The notes under the pieces were generated by a model. That model ran no database searches. It worked only from the letters and a program-made list of their open reading frames with translations, and was not told where the DNA came from. A stretch of 64,000 bases of DNA from Fischerella sp. PCC 9605 (GTDB lineage Bacteria; Cyanobacteriota; Cyanobacteriia; Cyanobacteriales; Nostocaceae), in assembly GCF_000517105.1 (NCBI RefSeq), contig NZ_KI912152.1:340192-404191 (forward strand). The letters run 5' to 3'. How positions within the stretch are numbered: the stretch's first letter is position 1; each line of letters begins with the position of its first letter. The position numbers and the translations under genes were made by a program. Shown here piece by piece: positions 15,468 to 23,080 of this stretch.

Positions 15468-15896
15468 TCAATTAAAGAATAATACAGCACCTTCAACAGT
15501 GATGGTTACTGGATCATCTGCATTTATATCTGTAAGCCGAACTCTGCACGCAAATTGATTATTCTGTGTCAAACCAATTTCTGCAAAGAATTCACCTAAT
15601 GGACGTTGAGTTAGTTGCTGTCTGTTATTACGATCAACGAAAGAATAGAAAAGCCTTTGAAGAAACACAGTGTATCCAGTTCCAGGAGGACGAGTTACTG
15701 GAATACTCTGCTCTGCAATATTTCCATTGTTGAGTTCAAATCTAAATTTATGATTTACTATGCGAACGACGTTCCTGACGTCTATTGACTGTGCAATTCC
15801 CTCTTGAGTTTCGAGCGACTGACCTTCAGGAGCAGCAAATGTTACCAGTTCTTCATTGTTGAGTTCAACTTGGCTTATATTTTGTGCAGTAGTCAT
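15468..15896 (-). CDS. hypothetical beta-rich protein
   Basis: 142 residues. An acidic Gln/Glu-rich N terminus is followed by alternating strands (F-R-F-E-L-N-N-G-N, T-V-F-L-Q-R-L-F-Y-S-F, C-R-V-R-L-T-D-I, V-T-I-T-V-E-G-A-V-L-F-F), consistent with a beta-sandwich. No signal peptide and no recognised family. It is upstream of the astacin gene in the same orientation, so it may be an inhibitor, adhesin or substrate-binding partner. That role is inference from position only. Confidence 0.5.
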   Translation of the reverse strand: MTTAQNISQVELNNEELVTFAAPEGQSLETQEGIAQSIDVRNVVRIVNHKFRFELNNGNIAEQSIPVTRPPGTGYTVFLQRLFYSFVDRNNRQQLTQRPLGEFFAEIGLTQNNQFACRVRLTDINADDPVTITVEGAVLFFN

Positions 15897-17076
15897 GGAA
15901 ACAACCCTCTATAAGATAAACTCTTAAGTTGCACATTTTATAACCCTGATACAGCAAGAGTTTTTAGAATTTTCAGCAAAATGTGCTTCTTTCATTTTTT
16001 GCTAGTAGCGATCATGCAGCGTGTCGGAGCATTCGCTGCTAGTGAAAGGCTCAAATCTTGTACTAAGAAAAATCGATGTAATTTGATTACTCAGTATTAA
16101 GCTACAATTCCTGATTTAACAATTTACGTAGCCTTCTCACGCATATTTTTAGGTTAGCTGGGTTTGTACGGAGAGGTGCAAGATCTAAGTAAAAGTCAAT
16201 GAATGATGAGATAGTTAAAATCTTAGACTCTTTTATTTTCAAAAAAAAGAGCTTACTGAGTCTTATACTTTAATTCAAAATGTGTTTTTTGACTCATAGT
16301 TTTACTATAATCACTAGCTTTTAAATGAACTACAAATGTAAATAGAAATATATAGTTTTTTAAGCAAAGAAATATTTTAAATAGTAATAGTTTAAGTCTG
16401 GATTACATTAATTAAATATAAACACTAAGTTTATTATACAATTCTTCAAAATTATAATTACTAAATTCTGAAGGTTCCAGTTTAAAGTAAAGCATTTGTC
16501 AAAGCCAATACTGAGCAAGAGGCTTGCTCAGTATTGGCTCCTATGATTCGCCCCATCGTAGTACTTTTATATTGATTAAGTCCTGCTATTACTTACCTGT
16601 TGCTTACTGCCATTTTCTAAAGTTTTGTAAAAGTTGGCACTTGTGTAGCGTTTGTAGCACGGGTGCAAGCTTAGGTTTTGCGTTTGAATGTAGCACGTTT
16701 TTGCACCGCCGGAGAGCTTAACAATTGGAGAGCGATGTTCCGCAGAAACCGCTACGCGAACGCAACAGTCCAGGGGGCAGCCGCAAGCAGACGTTGCCCT
16801 AAGCCCTTGCCCGCAGCGCAGACGACCACAGCAGAAATAACTGCTGCGGCAACGCGGCGGTTACTACTCCTGTTCTGCGCTGCGCCCACGTCTGCTTGCT
16901 GCTGCTCATCAGTCACCAGTCATTAGTTATTGGTTATTAGTCATTAGTCAGCAGTTGCTAGCTATCGCGGTGCTGTCGCTGGCTGCTGTGGTAGGAGTGC
17001 GATCAATGGCCTTTTTGTTGCAGTCAGTTGACTCGTTGAACAGCGATCGCTTCCTTTTTTTGGGCAAGCTAAGTAC
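15897..17076. other. long intergenic stretch with hairpin and heptamer repeats
   Basis: About 1.2 kb without a supported gene, very AT-rich from 16100 to 16500. It contains a perfect 17-bp-arm hairpin at 16502-16538. From about 16905 to 16955 there are degenerate tandem copies of the cyanobacterial heptamer (A)GTCATT(A). Between 16690 and 16900 lies GC-rich, codon-poor sequence typical of dispersed cyanobacterial repeats. The open frames here (16524-16721 and 16678-16926) look spurious. Confidence 0.5.
16502..16538. repeat. perfect 17-bp inverted repeat (hairpin)
   Basis: AGCCAATACTGAGCAAG and its exact complement CTTGCTCAGTATTGGCT are separated by AGG. No T-run follows on either strand, so it is not a standard terminator. 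Confidence 0.8.
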
Positions 17077-17913
17077 ATGAGTGATAAATCATACTTAGCA
17101 GCCCCAACTAGAAAATACTTATCGGCTACGGCCAAAATTATGCTCAAGCGCCAGCTGTTAAATATAGACGAGACACACCTAGATTATGGGTGTGGTAAGG
17201 GTGGAGACGTTGAGCGACTCACAGCGGCGGGTTACAAATCAACCGGCTACGATCCTTACTATTTTCCCAACAGTGCGATCGCTCCTGCTGATGTCGTCAC
17301 CATGAGCTATGTTTTAAACGTGATTGCTGACCCTCTTGAACGTCGTGAGGCACTTCGCCGCGCCTGGAGCTTTACGAAAAAACGTCTAATTGTCTCAGCA
17401 AATGTTCGCGGTGCTGGCAATTCACCCGAGCAAATTACCAAGTGGGGAACCTTCGCTAAATACTACAGCCACGTTGAATTAAAAGCTTATATCGAGAGTG
17501 TATTAGGATTTGAGGCTGAGCGGTTAGAAAAAGACAAATTCCTCATCCGCCGCGATGGTCGGCAGTTTACACCGCTGCACTATGACGAAGTTTTAGCCAA
17601 AAGTGAGGCGATCGCAAGCTTTGGTTGGATTGCTCCACTACATACCATTATCAAAAGATATCGTAGTGGCTCCAGCTTCCATTACCATTACCGCTTGCTG
17701 TGCAAGTATCGCCATCTGCCAGGTGAAAAAAAGGTGATGCATATTCGCGGCGGACTAAATTCTGAAGATATGCAGTGGGCGATCGCATCATTGCAGCGGC
17801 GAAATAAAATCCTACAGATGAAATTTCACTGCATTGAGCAAAAATTTTTACATGAATTCTCAGGATGTAAAGACTTTAGTTTCTTAGAGGAAAGCATCAA
17901 AATTTACAACTGA
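17077..17913 (+). CDS. DNA phosphorothioation-associated putative methyltransferase
   Basis: 278 residues. L-D-Y-G-C-G-K-G-G-D-V-E-R-L (about 35-48) is a class I SAM-binding motif, Y-D-P-Y-Y the second acidic loop, and A-D-V-V-T-M-S-Y-V-L-N-V-I-A-D-P motif IV. The combination of G-C-G-x-G-x-D-V, L-N-V-I-x-D-P-x-E-R and R-R-A-W matches the methyltransferase family named for association with Dnd loci (TIGR04096-like). Here it is shorter than the usual 450-plus residues and ends with unrelated-looking helices, so it may be a short variant. No dnd genes are nearby. The SBD-HNH enzyme at 6192 is the only other phosphorothioate-linked gene. Confidence 0.7.
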   Translation: MSDKSYLAAPTRKYLSATAKIMLKRQLLNIDETHLDYGCGKGGDVERLTAAGYKSTGYDPYYFPNSAIAPADVVTMSYVLNVIADPLERREALRRAWSFTKKRLIVSANVRGAGNSPEQITKWGTFAKYYSHVELKAYIESVLGFEAERLEKDKFLIRRDGRQFTPLHYDEVLAKSEAIASFGWIAPLHTIIKRYRSGSSFHYHYRLLCKYRHLPGEKKVMHIRGGLNSEDMQWAIASLQRRNKILQMKFHCIEQKFLHEFSGCKDFSFLEESIKIYN

Positions 17914-18583
17914 GCGATCGCACTTACCACTTAAATCGTCGGTCTAAGCTGGTGGGGCAGCAACCAACCTCAATTTCATTCGGTTCGTTGCTGCACGGTT
18001 TCCTTAACTCCAGTTAACTCACTCAACGTCGGTCTGTGCTGGTGGTGGTGGTCAAACTCACTACGTCTCGTTTCACCACCCAGAGACGCTCGTGAGCTGT
18101 CGGGCTATGAAAGGGGGCAGCCGACTCACAGCACGGCAGCACACGGGCTGGCACAAGTTTATAGTCCTAGTGATGGCATATCGCAACCAGCCCGGTGCTG
18201 CCTTAGCTTGTTCGTCAGCTGCTTCCGGGGGTGGGTAGATTTAAAAAAAGCTTTGGAACAAGAAAAGATTGACAAGGTGGTAAAAAACCCCCAGCGAGCG
18301 GAAAAGTCAGTTAGCCACGACATCTCGACTTACGGCTGTTTCACCTGCGATCAAAGGGTTTAGGCTGACACTTGAGGCGATCGCTTGCTGGTAACGTGAG
18401 GTTAGCAACCGAGTGTCTTAAAATCCTGTTTCTCGGTTGTAACTTCAGCTGTTGGCCTACTGGTACGGGCAGTAATTCAATAGCTGGTGGCTTTCGTTTC
18501 CTACTGCTCCCTGTCGTTTCCTCCACAGCTCCCGTACAGCTGCTTCGTCATTGCCTCCGGGCATCCTCGTTTCCGTTTCTTCC
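17914..18583. other. GC-rich structured intergenic region
   Basis: About 670 bp without a supported gene. CGTCGGTCTNNGCTGGTGG occurs twice about 90 bp apart (near 17938 and 18028), with many short complementary blocks such as CAGCACGG and CCGGTGCTG. It could be a structured RNA, a replication or transfer origin, or decayed sequence; nothing visible decides. Confidence 0.35.
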
Positions 18584-18615
18584 ACTCTTATATAATACCA
18601 GGTCTACCAGGTAAT
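18584..18615 (+). repeat. 32-bp inverted repeat, left copy (promoter-operator)
   Basis: Identical, in inverted orientation, to 18906-18937. Each copy contains TATAAT followed by two direct repeats of TACCAGGT spaced 9 bp apart, the arrangement expected for a ribbon-helix-helix operator over a promoter. This copy points rightward into the 3' end of the RHH gene. Confidence 0.75.
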
Positions 18616-18637
18616 TGCAATAGTTATTTATTAATAT

Positions 18638-18835
18638 TTAGCTGGCTTGAGATTCAGACTCAATCAACTGTGCGATCGCTTCCCTGAGTTTGTTTTGCCA
18701 GCCAGGGATTGCCTTTAGTTGTTCTTTCATAGTCGGAGTCAGCTTCAGGTCAATTTTAGCAGTCAGTGGCTCATCCCCTGCTGCCTTGAACTGTGTCGCT
18801 TCTCTCTTGCCCTCAAAAGCCTTTGGATTACTCAC
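18638..18835 (-). CDS. small ribbon-helix-helix-like regulator
   Basis: 65 residues. An N-terminal polar arm is followed by T-A-K-I-D-L-K-L-T-P-T-M-K-E-Q-L-K-A-I-P then N-K-L-R-E-A-I-A-Q-L-I-E-S, fitting the beta-helix-helix RHH fold of CopG/ParG-type proteins. The gene sits exactly between two inverted copies of a 32-bp promoter-operator-like sequence. The right copy carries a leftward TATAAT upstream of its start, which fits autoregulation. The left copy would drive antisense transcription into it. No ATPase partner is seen. Confidence 0.6.
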   Translation of the reverse strand: MSNPKAFEGKREATQFKAAGDEPLTAKIDLKLTPTMKEQLKAIPGWQNKLREAIAQLIESESQAS

Positions 18836-18905
18836 AAGCTTTTACCTAGTCTACTCGGTAAATTGTAACGCAACTTTTACGCAATCTTTACACAATAATC
18901 TATAT

Positions 18906-18937
18906 ATTACCTGGTAGACCTGGTATTATATAAGAGT
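18906..18937 (-). repeat. 32-bp inverted repeat, right copy (promoter-operator)
   Basis: Exact reverse complement of 18584-18615. Its leftward TATAAT lies about 90 bp upstream of the RHH gene start, and the repeated TACCAGGT boxes sit just downstream of it. Confidence 0.75.
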
Positions 18938-18994
18938 AGACAATAAAAACCCGGCTACCAACCGGGCAGTCAATAAAAAAGGATTTCTCTCATT

Positions 18995-19243
18995 ATGACA
19001 ATTCAAGCACCATCAGCAGCAAGTCAATTAGCACTAACTCTTGAGCAGTTCGTTAGCCAAGCTGAAGCATTTTTGCAAAACCATTACACAGTCGGCAGCG
19101 ACAGCGAAGACATTCAAAAAATCTTAAAAGCGATCGCAAACTTGCAGCTAGATATCGACAACGAGCGGCTAGAGCAAGAGTTTGAGTTAGTTCAAGAAAA
19201 ACGAGAGTTGTTAAACGATCACTACGATTCAGCCTGGTTCTAA
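18995..19243 (+). CDS. hypothetical helical protein
   Basis: 82 residues, all helical and acidic (L-E-Q-F-V-S-Q-A-E-A-F-L; E-R-L-E-Q-E-F-E-L-V-Q-E-K), probably a small coiled coil. The leader holds a CCCGG/CCGGG hairpin (18950-18966) and AAAAAAGG. A GGGGGAGAAATCCCCC hairpin follows the stop (about 19254). It is the first of a five-gene same-strand run to 20.9 kb. Function unknown. Confidence 0.55.
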   Translation: MTIQAPSAASQLALTLEQFVSQAEAFLQNHYTVGSDSEDIQKILKAIANLQLDIDNERLEQEFELVQEKRELLNDHYDSAWF

Positions 19244-19303
19244 CCAAAAACGGGGGAGAAATCCCCCACAGTCGCTTCATTAAAAAACATTGGAATTACA
19301 ACT

Positions 19304-19653
19304 ATGAATCTCAACGAATACCCAGCCGCGATCGCAAAACTCCAAGCCCAAGTGTTTGACTTTGATCTGGTGATTGAGCAGACCAACGCAACCATCAAAC
19401 AGATTGAGGCAGAAGTTGATAGCGCCATCGCATTTGACGCAACACTCCGCAACGATGCACAGCGCAAAGCCAAACGCAAGAACTCTTAGATGAACATCTC
19501 CACTACTGGGAACAGCAGGAAATCTTGAGCCAGTACCGCAGCAAGCGAGAGCAAGCTTTTATCGACCTGTGTCTGAAGCGTAATGAGTTTTCAGTCCTGA
19601 AGTTGGAGAAACGCGAAGCGATCGCCCGCTTGGAACTCCAGGCTAACCAGTAA
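19304..19653 (+). pseudogene. coiled-coil protein gene with a one-base frameshift
   Basis: ATG 19304 gives 61 residues ending R-K-A-K-R-K-N-S and TAG at 19487. From 19480 the neighbouring frame continues with equally good coding sequence (E-L-L-D-E-H-L-H-Y-W-E-Q-Q, then E-K-R-E-A-I-A-R-L-E-L-Q-A-N-Q) to TAA at 19651-19653. Joined, it is a continuous helical protein of about 116 residues. No slippery heptamer is visible, so mutation or sequence error is likelier than programmed shifting. Confidence 0.6.
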
Positions 19654-19696
19654 ACCGCAGTTGCCCCGGCTACAGCTGGGGCTGGAGGAACCACCA

Positions 19697-20182
19697 ATGA
19701 TGACCCTACAGCAAGCAGCCCAATACAAGGAAAATTGCCGCAGGATTAATGAACTTTACCGCTATGACTACATCAACGAGGAACTAGAGGCGTTGATGCT
19801 GTCGCCCCAGTGGAAAGCAATCTATGACCAGTTGGCCAAACAGGAGCGCCGGGAAGTTCGCGGCTACCTCAACTACATTCAAGACACCAGCTTTGGCTAC
19901 CTAGATACTCAAATCCAAGCCATTGAAGCCCTGACAGCGCGGGCAAAACAACTGCAACAACTGGAGTTAAACGCCCGTTGGCTGGTGTGCGATCGCAATA
20001 CTGGTTTGTATTGGGCGCGTGTGATTCACAAGCCTTACTGGGATAAGAAGCATCGGGCTTTTTTGTTCAGCCAGGAGCAAGCTGAGTTTTGGGTGAAGAA
20101 ATTCGCCAAAATCACGACCTGGTATAGGTTTGCAGCCGTGAAGGTTGATGCTACACGCAGGTTAGCTAGAAGCAAGTTTTAA
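19697..20182 (+). CDS. hypothetical protein, plasmid type
   Basis: 161 residues from ATG 19697 (the TTG at 19661 has no ribosome site). Helical N terminus with A-A-Q-Y-K-E-N-C-R-R-I-N-E-L-Y; the C-terminal third is aromatic and basic (W-L-V-C-D-R-N-T-G-L-Y-W-A-R; A-E-F-W-V-K-K-F-A-K-I-T-T-W-Y). This suggests a nucleic-acid or protein-binding domain, but no family is recognised. It belongs to the run of genes from 18995. Confidence 0.5.
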   Translation: MMTLQQAAQYKENCRRINELYRYDYINEELEALMLSPQWKAIYDQLAKQERREVRGYLNYIQDTSFGYLDTQIQAIEALTARAKQLQQLELNARWLVCDRNTGLYWARVIHKPYWDKKHRAFLFSQEQAEFWVKKFAKITTWYRFAAVKVDATRRLARSKF

Positions 20183-20222
20183 GAACGCCCTTGGGGGAGA
20201 GCAAACACTTTCCCCCAGAACT

Positions 20223-20240
20223 AAAGTTGTTAACAGGTTT
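20223..20240 (+). promoter_or_regulatory. repeated leader motif, copy 2
   Basis: AAAGTTGTTAACAGGTTT, ending 6 nt before ATG 20247. Same motif as at 12595 and 20898. Confidence 0.4.
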
Positions 20241-20246
20241 TTGAGA

Positions 20247-20483
20247 ATGGCTAAGGACACACCAACGTTGCAAGAGCTGCAAGAAGCGGCGAAATTTTTA
20301 CCCGACCCAAGCAGCATAGAAACTAAGGAAGTTAAGGACTACTTCGGAGACGTTCACCTGATTGACGACCCGCAGACAGTGACCATCGAGGTTAACGGTA
20401 AAAGAATTAAGTTCAACTTAACTTCTGAAAGTGGGAAAGGTAGCAGAAAGTATTGGTTTTACTACGGCGCGGTGGAAGTATGA
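20247..20483 (+). CDS. hypothetical small protein
   Basis: 78 residues from ATG 20247 (TTG 20241 is less likely). An acidic N terminus (L-Q-E-L-Q-E-A-A-K-F-L-P-D-P) precedes a strand-rich end (V-T-I-E-V-N-G-K-R-I-K-F-N-L). Its TGA overlaps the ATG of the next gene as ATGA, a hallmark of translational coupling. Function unknown. Confidence 0.5.
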   Translation: MAKDTPTLQELQEAAKFLPDPSSIETKEVKDYFGDVHLIDDPQTVTIEVNGKRIKFNLTSESGKGSRKYWFYYGAVEV

Positions 20484-20899
20484 CTCCAGAACAAACCCAC
20501 ACTTGGCTACAGATACAGCAACGGCAAATGCTAGCACTTGAGAAAATGGCTGTTTCGCTGGAGAGGATGACGGCGGCACTCGATAGACTTTCCCCCAGAA
20601 CTGCACCAAACTATCAGTTTCCTTTGGAGCAGTTTAAAAGCTTCGACTGGTCGGCAATTGGGGCAACGGTAGAACGCAAAGACCAATACGGCGCGGCGAT
20701 TGTTTCATGGGGAGGACAGCAATTTACCAGGCGATCGCCGGCGAATAAGTATGAGCCTGCTGTCTGGTTCTCTCGTTGCGTTGGTAAAGGGGACGATGGT
20801 AACAACCTCTACGAGCGGCTGGTAACTTTTAAACCACTGTCAAAGTCTGAGGTCGAGCCAGTACCGGAGAAAGTCAGCCGACTGATGGGCACTCAATAA
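20480..20899 (+). CDS. hypothetical protein, phage/plasmid DNA-metabolism type
   Basis: 139 residues from the ATG in the ATGA overlap. The first 45 residues form an amphipathic helix (L-A-L-E-K-M-A-V-S-L-E-R-M-T-A-A-L). The C-terminal 90 residues (F-D-W-S-A-I-G-A-T-V; A-I-V-S-W-G-G-Q-Q-F-T-R-R-S-P; A-V-W-F-S-R-C-V-G-K) resemble, from memory, a domain found in cyanobacterial plasmid proteins annotated near single-strand DNA-handling genes. The function is unproven. Confidence 0.55.
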   Translation: MTPEQTHTWLQIQQRQMLALEKMAVSLERMTAALDRLSPRTAPNYQFPLEQFKSFDWSAIGATVERKDQYGAAIVSWGGQQFTRRSPANKYEPAVWFSRCVGKGDDGNNLYERLVTFKPLSKSEVEPVPEKVSRLMGTQ

Positions 20900-20915
20900 A
20901 GTTGGTAACAGGTTT
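20898..20915 (+). promoter_or_regulatory. repeated leader motif, copy 3
   Basis: AAAGTTGGTAACAGGTTT. No supported gene follows; a terminator lies 53 bp downstream, so this copy may head a short RNA or a lost gene. Confidence 0.35.
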
Positions 20916-20967
20916 TGAGTGTGCGTCTAGACGCTTCATGGCAAGCAGCCGGAGCGGCGACAGTTGG

Positions 20968-20990
20968 GGGAGTGGGACCACTCCCTTTTT
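20968..20990 (+). terminator. intrinsic terminator
   Basis: GGGAGTGG, GA loop, CCACTCCC, then TTTTT; it closes the 18995-20899 gene run. Confidence 0.75.
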
Positions 20991-21120
20991 CGGTTGCAGC
21001 CTGTTTCAGCTGCTTGGGCTGGCTCTCTTAAAGCTGGTTCAGCCGCGCCCCCACAAGTGCGATCGCCTTCCAACAAATTTGCCAACAAATTTGAAAATTC
21101 CCCATAAGCCTCATTCCTGT

Positions 21121-21516
21121 TCATCTCCTTATCTCTGTTCTTTCCTTAAGCATGAGTCCACACTCTTCAAGCCGACTCTCTGCCCGTTCTACATTGTGTA
21201 TTGCTATCCATAGAAGAAATCCAGTGATTAACAATGTGCCAAAAAAGAATTTTGCCGTAAAATCGTTTGTTTTTTTGATTTTCTTTGCAACATCGTCACT
21301 CCAGGCTAAAGAGTTAATAAGTTCGTGTTCTTCAAGGAACTTGAATAACCTTTTATTACCACTGGCTATATTTGGACTAACTATGTAAGTTCCTTCTCCA
21401 AAGCTGTTTTTGCTGATTAGCTCTACTCTTAGCCCGTCTTTCTCAAAAGTTAGACTTTCCAAATACTTTGCTTCTCGTTCGTTTTCGGCACGAACAGTAA
21501 TTGAATACCAATCCAT
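21121..21516 (-). CDS. hypothetical membrane-anchored protein
   Basis: 131 residues. Soluble N-terminal 90 residues of mixed alpha/beta (W-Y-S-I-T-V-R-A-E-N-E-R-E-A), then one membrane helix (F-F-F-G-T-L-L-I-T-G-F-L-L-W-I-A-I, about 90-106) and a charged helical tail. No family recognised. It is convergent with the terminator at 20968. Confidence 0.5.
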   Translation of the reverse strand: MDWYSITVRAENEREAKYLESLTFEKDGLRVELISKNSFGEGTYIVSPNIASGNKRLFKFLEEHELINSLAWSDDVAKKIKKTNDFTAKFFFGTLLITGFLLWIAIHNVERAESRLEECGLMLKERTEIRR

Positions 21517-21828
21517 AACTTCTATTTACCTCTTTGCTGTTTCAAAGCAGTTGGTAGATACACAAAGCGAGATATAAGCTACACGCAAAAGCCAGATGCT
21601 TACCCTTCTAGGCGATTGCCAGCCTGTTTTATCAACAACTGTTAAGCAATGTGCCAGCTGTAGCGCATTCTGATACCAAATCCGCTTTTTCTGTGTCATT
21701 CTAAGTTACATTTTTTGGAGGTTTATACCCCGGATTTCGTATGACACCGCTGGTGAACTTAACAATATGCCAGTTGAAAGCGACCGCAATCCATTATTCA
21801 TAAGATAAGTATTATCAACTTGCAGCAG
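21517..21828. other. intergenic, nothing firm
   Basis: Contains an imperfect inverted repeat (ATACCAAATCCG near 21672 and CGGATTTCGTAT near 21733), possibly a MITE remnant. No gene or RNA identified. Confidence 0.35.
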
Positions 21829-22539
21829 ATGAGTAGGGTCTTTGTTACAGAAGAAGAATTAACGGTAAGGCGCACGCCTCAAGAACTCGTAGAGTGGTTT
21901 GAGCATAAATTCCAAGAAATAACTCAACAAGAGGGTGGCAAGGAAGCCATCCGAATGAGAGAAGGTCTTTGTAAGGAGTTCATTGAAGAGGTTTGTCCAC
22001 TCAGCATCTTTGCGAGCTTTCGGTTTGGTGGCAGGAATAATGTCACGCTCCAGCCCGTAATCGGGAACCAGAATTATGATGTGTTGATAACTGATTGTGC
22101 ATTTTCTCCTCCACATGTGTGCAAGCTTGAAATTACGCAGGCTCACGAAGGCGAAAATGACTTTCTGAGGCGCTTAATGCTTCAAAAACAGGGTTGGACT
22201 CCCATATCCGGACCGATTATGAAGACGGGTACGAAGAATACAGGCATAGAGCTAAGGGCCAACATTGTCACAAGAGATGTGGAAGATTACCAAAACAAGC
22301 AGATAAATCTAATTATTAAGGCTTTGAAAGGAAAAATTCGCAAGAAATACGAAAGCGACACATCGCTCTTGATAATGTTTTGGGATCTGATCGAAGTCAA
22401 CGAAACAGACGTAAGGGAAGCACTCTACCGCGTTGTCGAAGATGAGCTAGAACCAAGGAAGATACCATTTTCGGCTCTCTACTTGGCAAGTTGGTCTAAA
22501 CGCATTTTCCTTAGATGGCCACCAAATAATGATGGATAG
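21829..22539 (+). CDS. hypothetical protein, possible PD-(D/E)xK-like fold
   Basis: 236 residues from ATG 21829 (TTG 21820 is possible). A helical start is followed by N-Y-D-V-L-I-T-D and, about 15 residues on, C-K-L-E-I-T-Q-A-H-E, a D...ExT arrangement reminiscent of PD-(D/E)xK nucleases. The C-terminal half is alpha/beta with L-L-I-M-F-W-D-L-I-E-V. The nuclease idea rests on two short blocks only. It stands alone between intergenic stretches. Confidence 0.45.
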   Translation: MSRVFVTEEELTVRRTPQELVEWFEHKFQEITQQEGGKEAIRMREGLCKEFIEEVCPLSIFASFRFGGRNNVTLQPVIGNQNYDVLITDCAFSPPHVCKLEITQAHEGENDFLRRLMLQKQGWTPISGPIMKTGTKNTGIELRANIVTRDVEDYQNKQINLIIKALKGKIRKKYESDTSLLIMFWDLIEVNETDVREALYRVVEDELEPRKIPFSALYLASWSKRIFLRWPPNNDG

Positions 22540-22634
22540 GTAACGGAATCAATATTCTGTTACTAGTTTTCTGGTACGAGGTGCGATCGCTCTCATCTTA
22601 ATTTTTCCCTTCTGCTTTTTGTACTACTATTATT

Positions 22635-22648
22635 AGTACGCAAGTACA
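22635..22648 (+). promoter_or_regulatory. LexA-like box
   Basis: AGTACGCAAGTACA matches 13 of 14 positions of RGTACNNNDGTWCB (last base A instead of B). It lies 8 bp before the start codon at 22657, a position that would block transcription or initiation. Confidence 0.35.
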
Positions 22649-22656
22649 CTTGCACT

Positions 22657-22863
22657 ATGGCAACTACCTTTAAAATTGGGCAGAAGGTTTACATTATAGA
22701 ACCTCGGATGCCACAGTATGGCAGGCGGGTAGTGATTCGCGGTATTGCAGATGGTCACAGCTTGGGTATGTTCTATGAGTGCAGAGATGAGCATGGGAAT
22801 AGGTTGCTGCTGCGAGTTGAGGAAATTTCTGCTGCGAAACCGCAATCAATGCGGCATGGTTAG
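22657..22863 (+). CDS. small SH3-like hypothetical protein
   Basis: 68 residues; F-K-I-G-Q-K-V-Y-I-I-E-P-R, R-R-V-V-I-R-G-I-A and L-L-L-R-V-E-E-I suggest a five-strand barrel. No family recognised. A LexA-like palindrome overlaps its 5' region, so it could be damage-inducible. Confidence 0.5.
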   Translation: MATTFKIGQKVYIIEPRMPQYGRRVVIRGIADGHSLGMFYECRDEHGNRLLLRVEEISAAKPQSMRHG

Positions 22864-23080
22864 TTTCTGCCAGTATTTGAAACCTTTGTAAGCTCTAAAT
22901 TTTTCACAAATCTTCTCTCACTAACAGTTTAAATAATAAATGTAAGAAAGTTGTGAGGAATTATATTAATTAACTCATAACAATATCATTTTTTCATTTC
23001 ATTGCAAAAGTCCTCCAGTTATAGTCAATTTCGGTATTGTAAAGGTAGCAATCTCTCGTCAGCGTGTGAAGGAGAGAAGT

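Noticed and set aside
16678-16926. 82-residue frame
   Set aside because: Consists of dispersed repeat sequence and heptamers; no ribosome site.
18341-18614. overlapping frames on both strands in the structured region
   Set aside because: Composition artefacts; the short peptides have no coding character.
20902-21213. 103-residue frame
   Set aside because: Crosses a strong terminator at 20968-20990 and has no plausible protein pattern.
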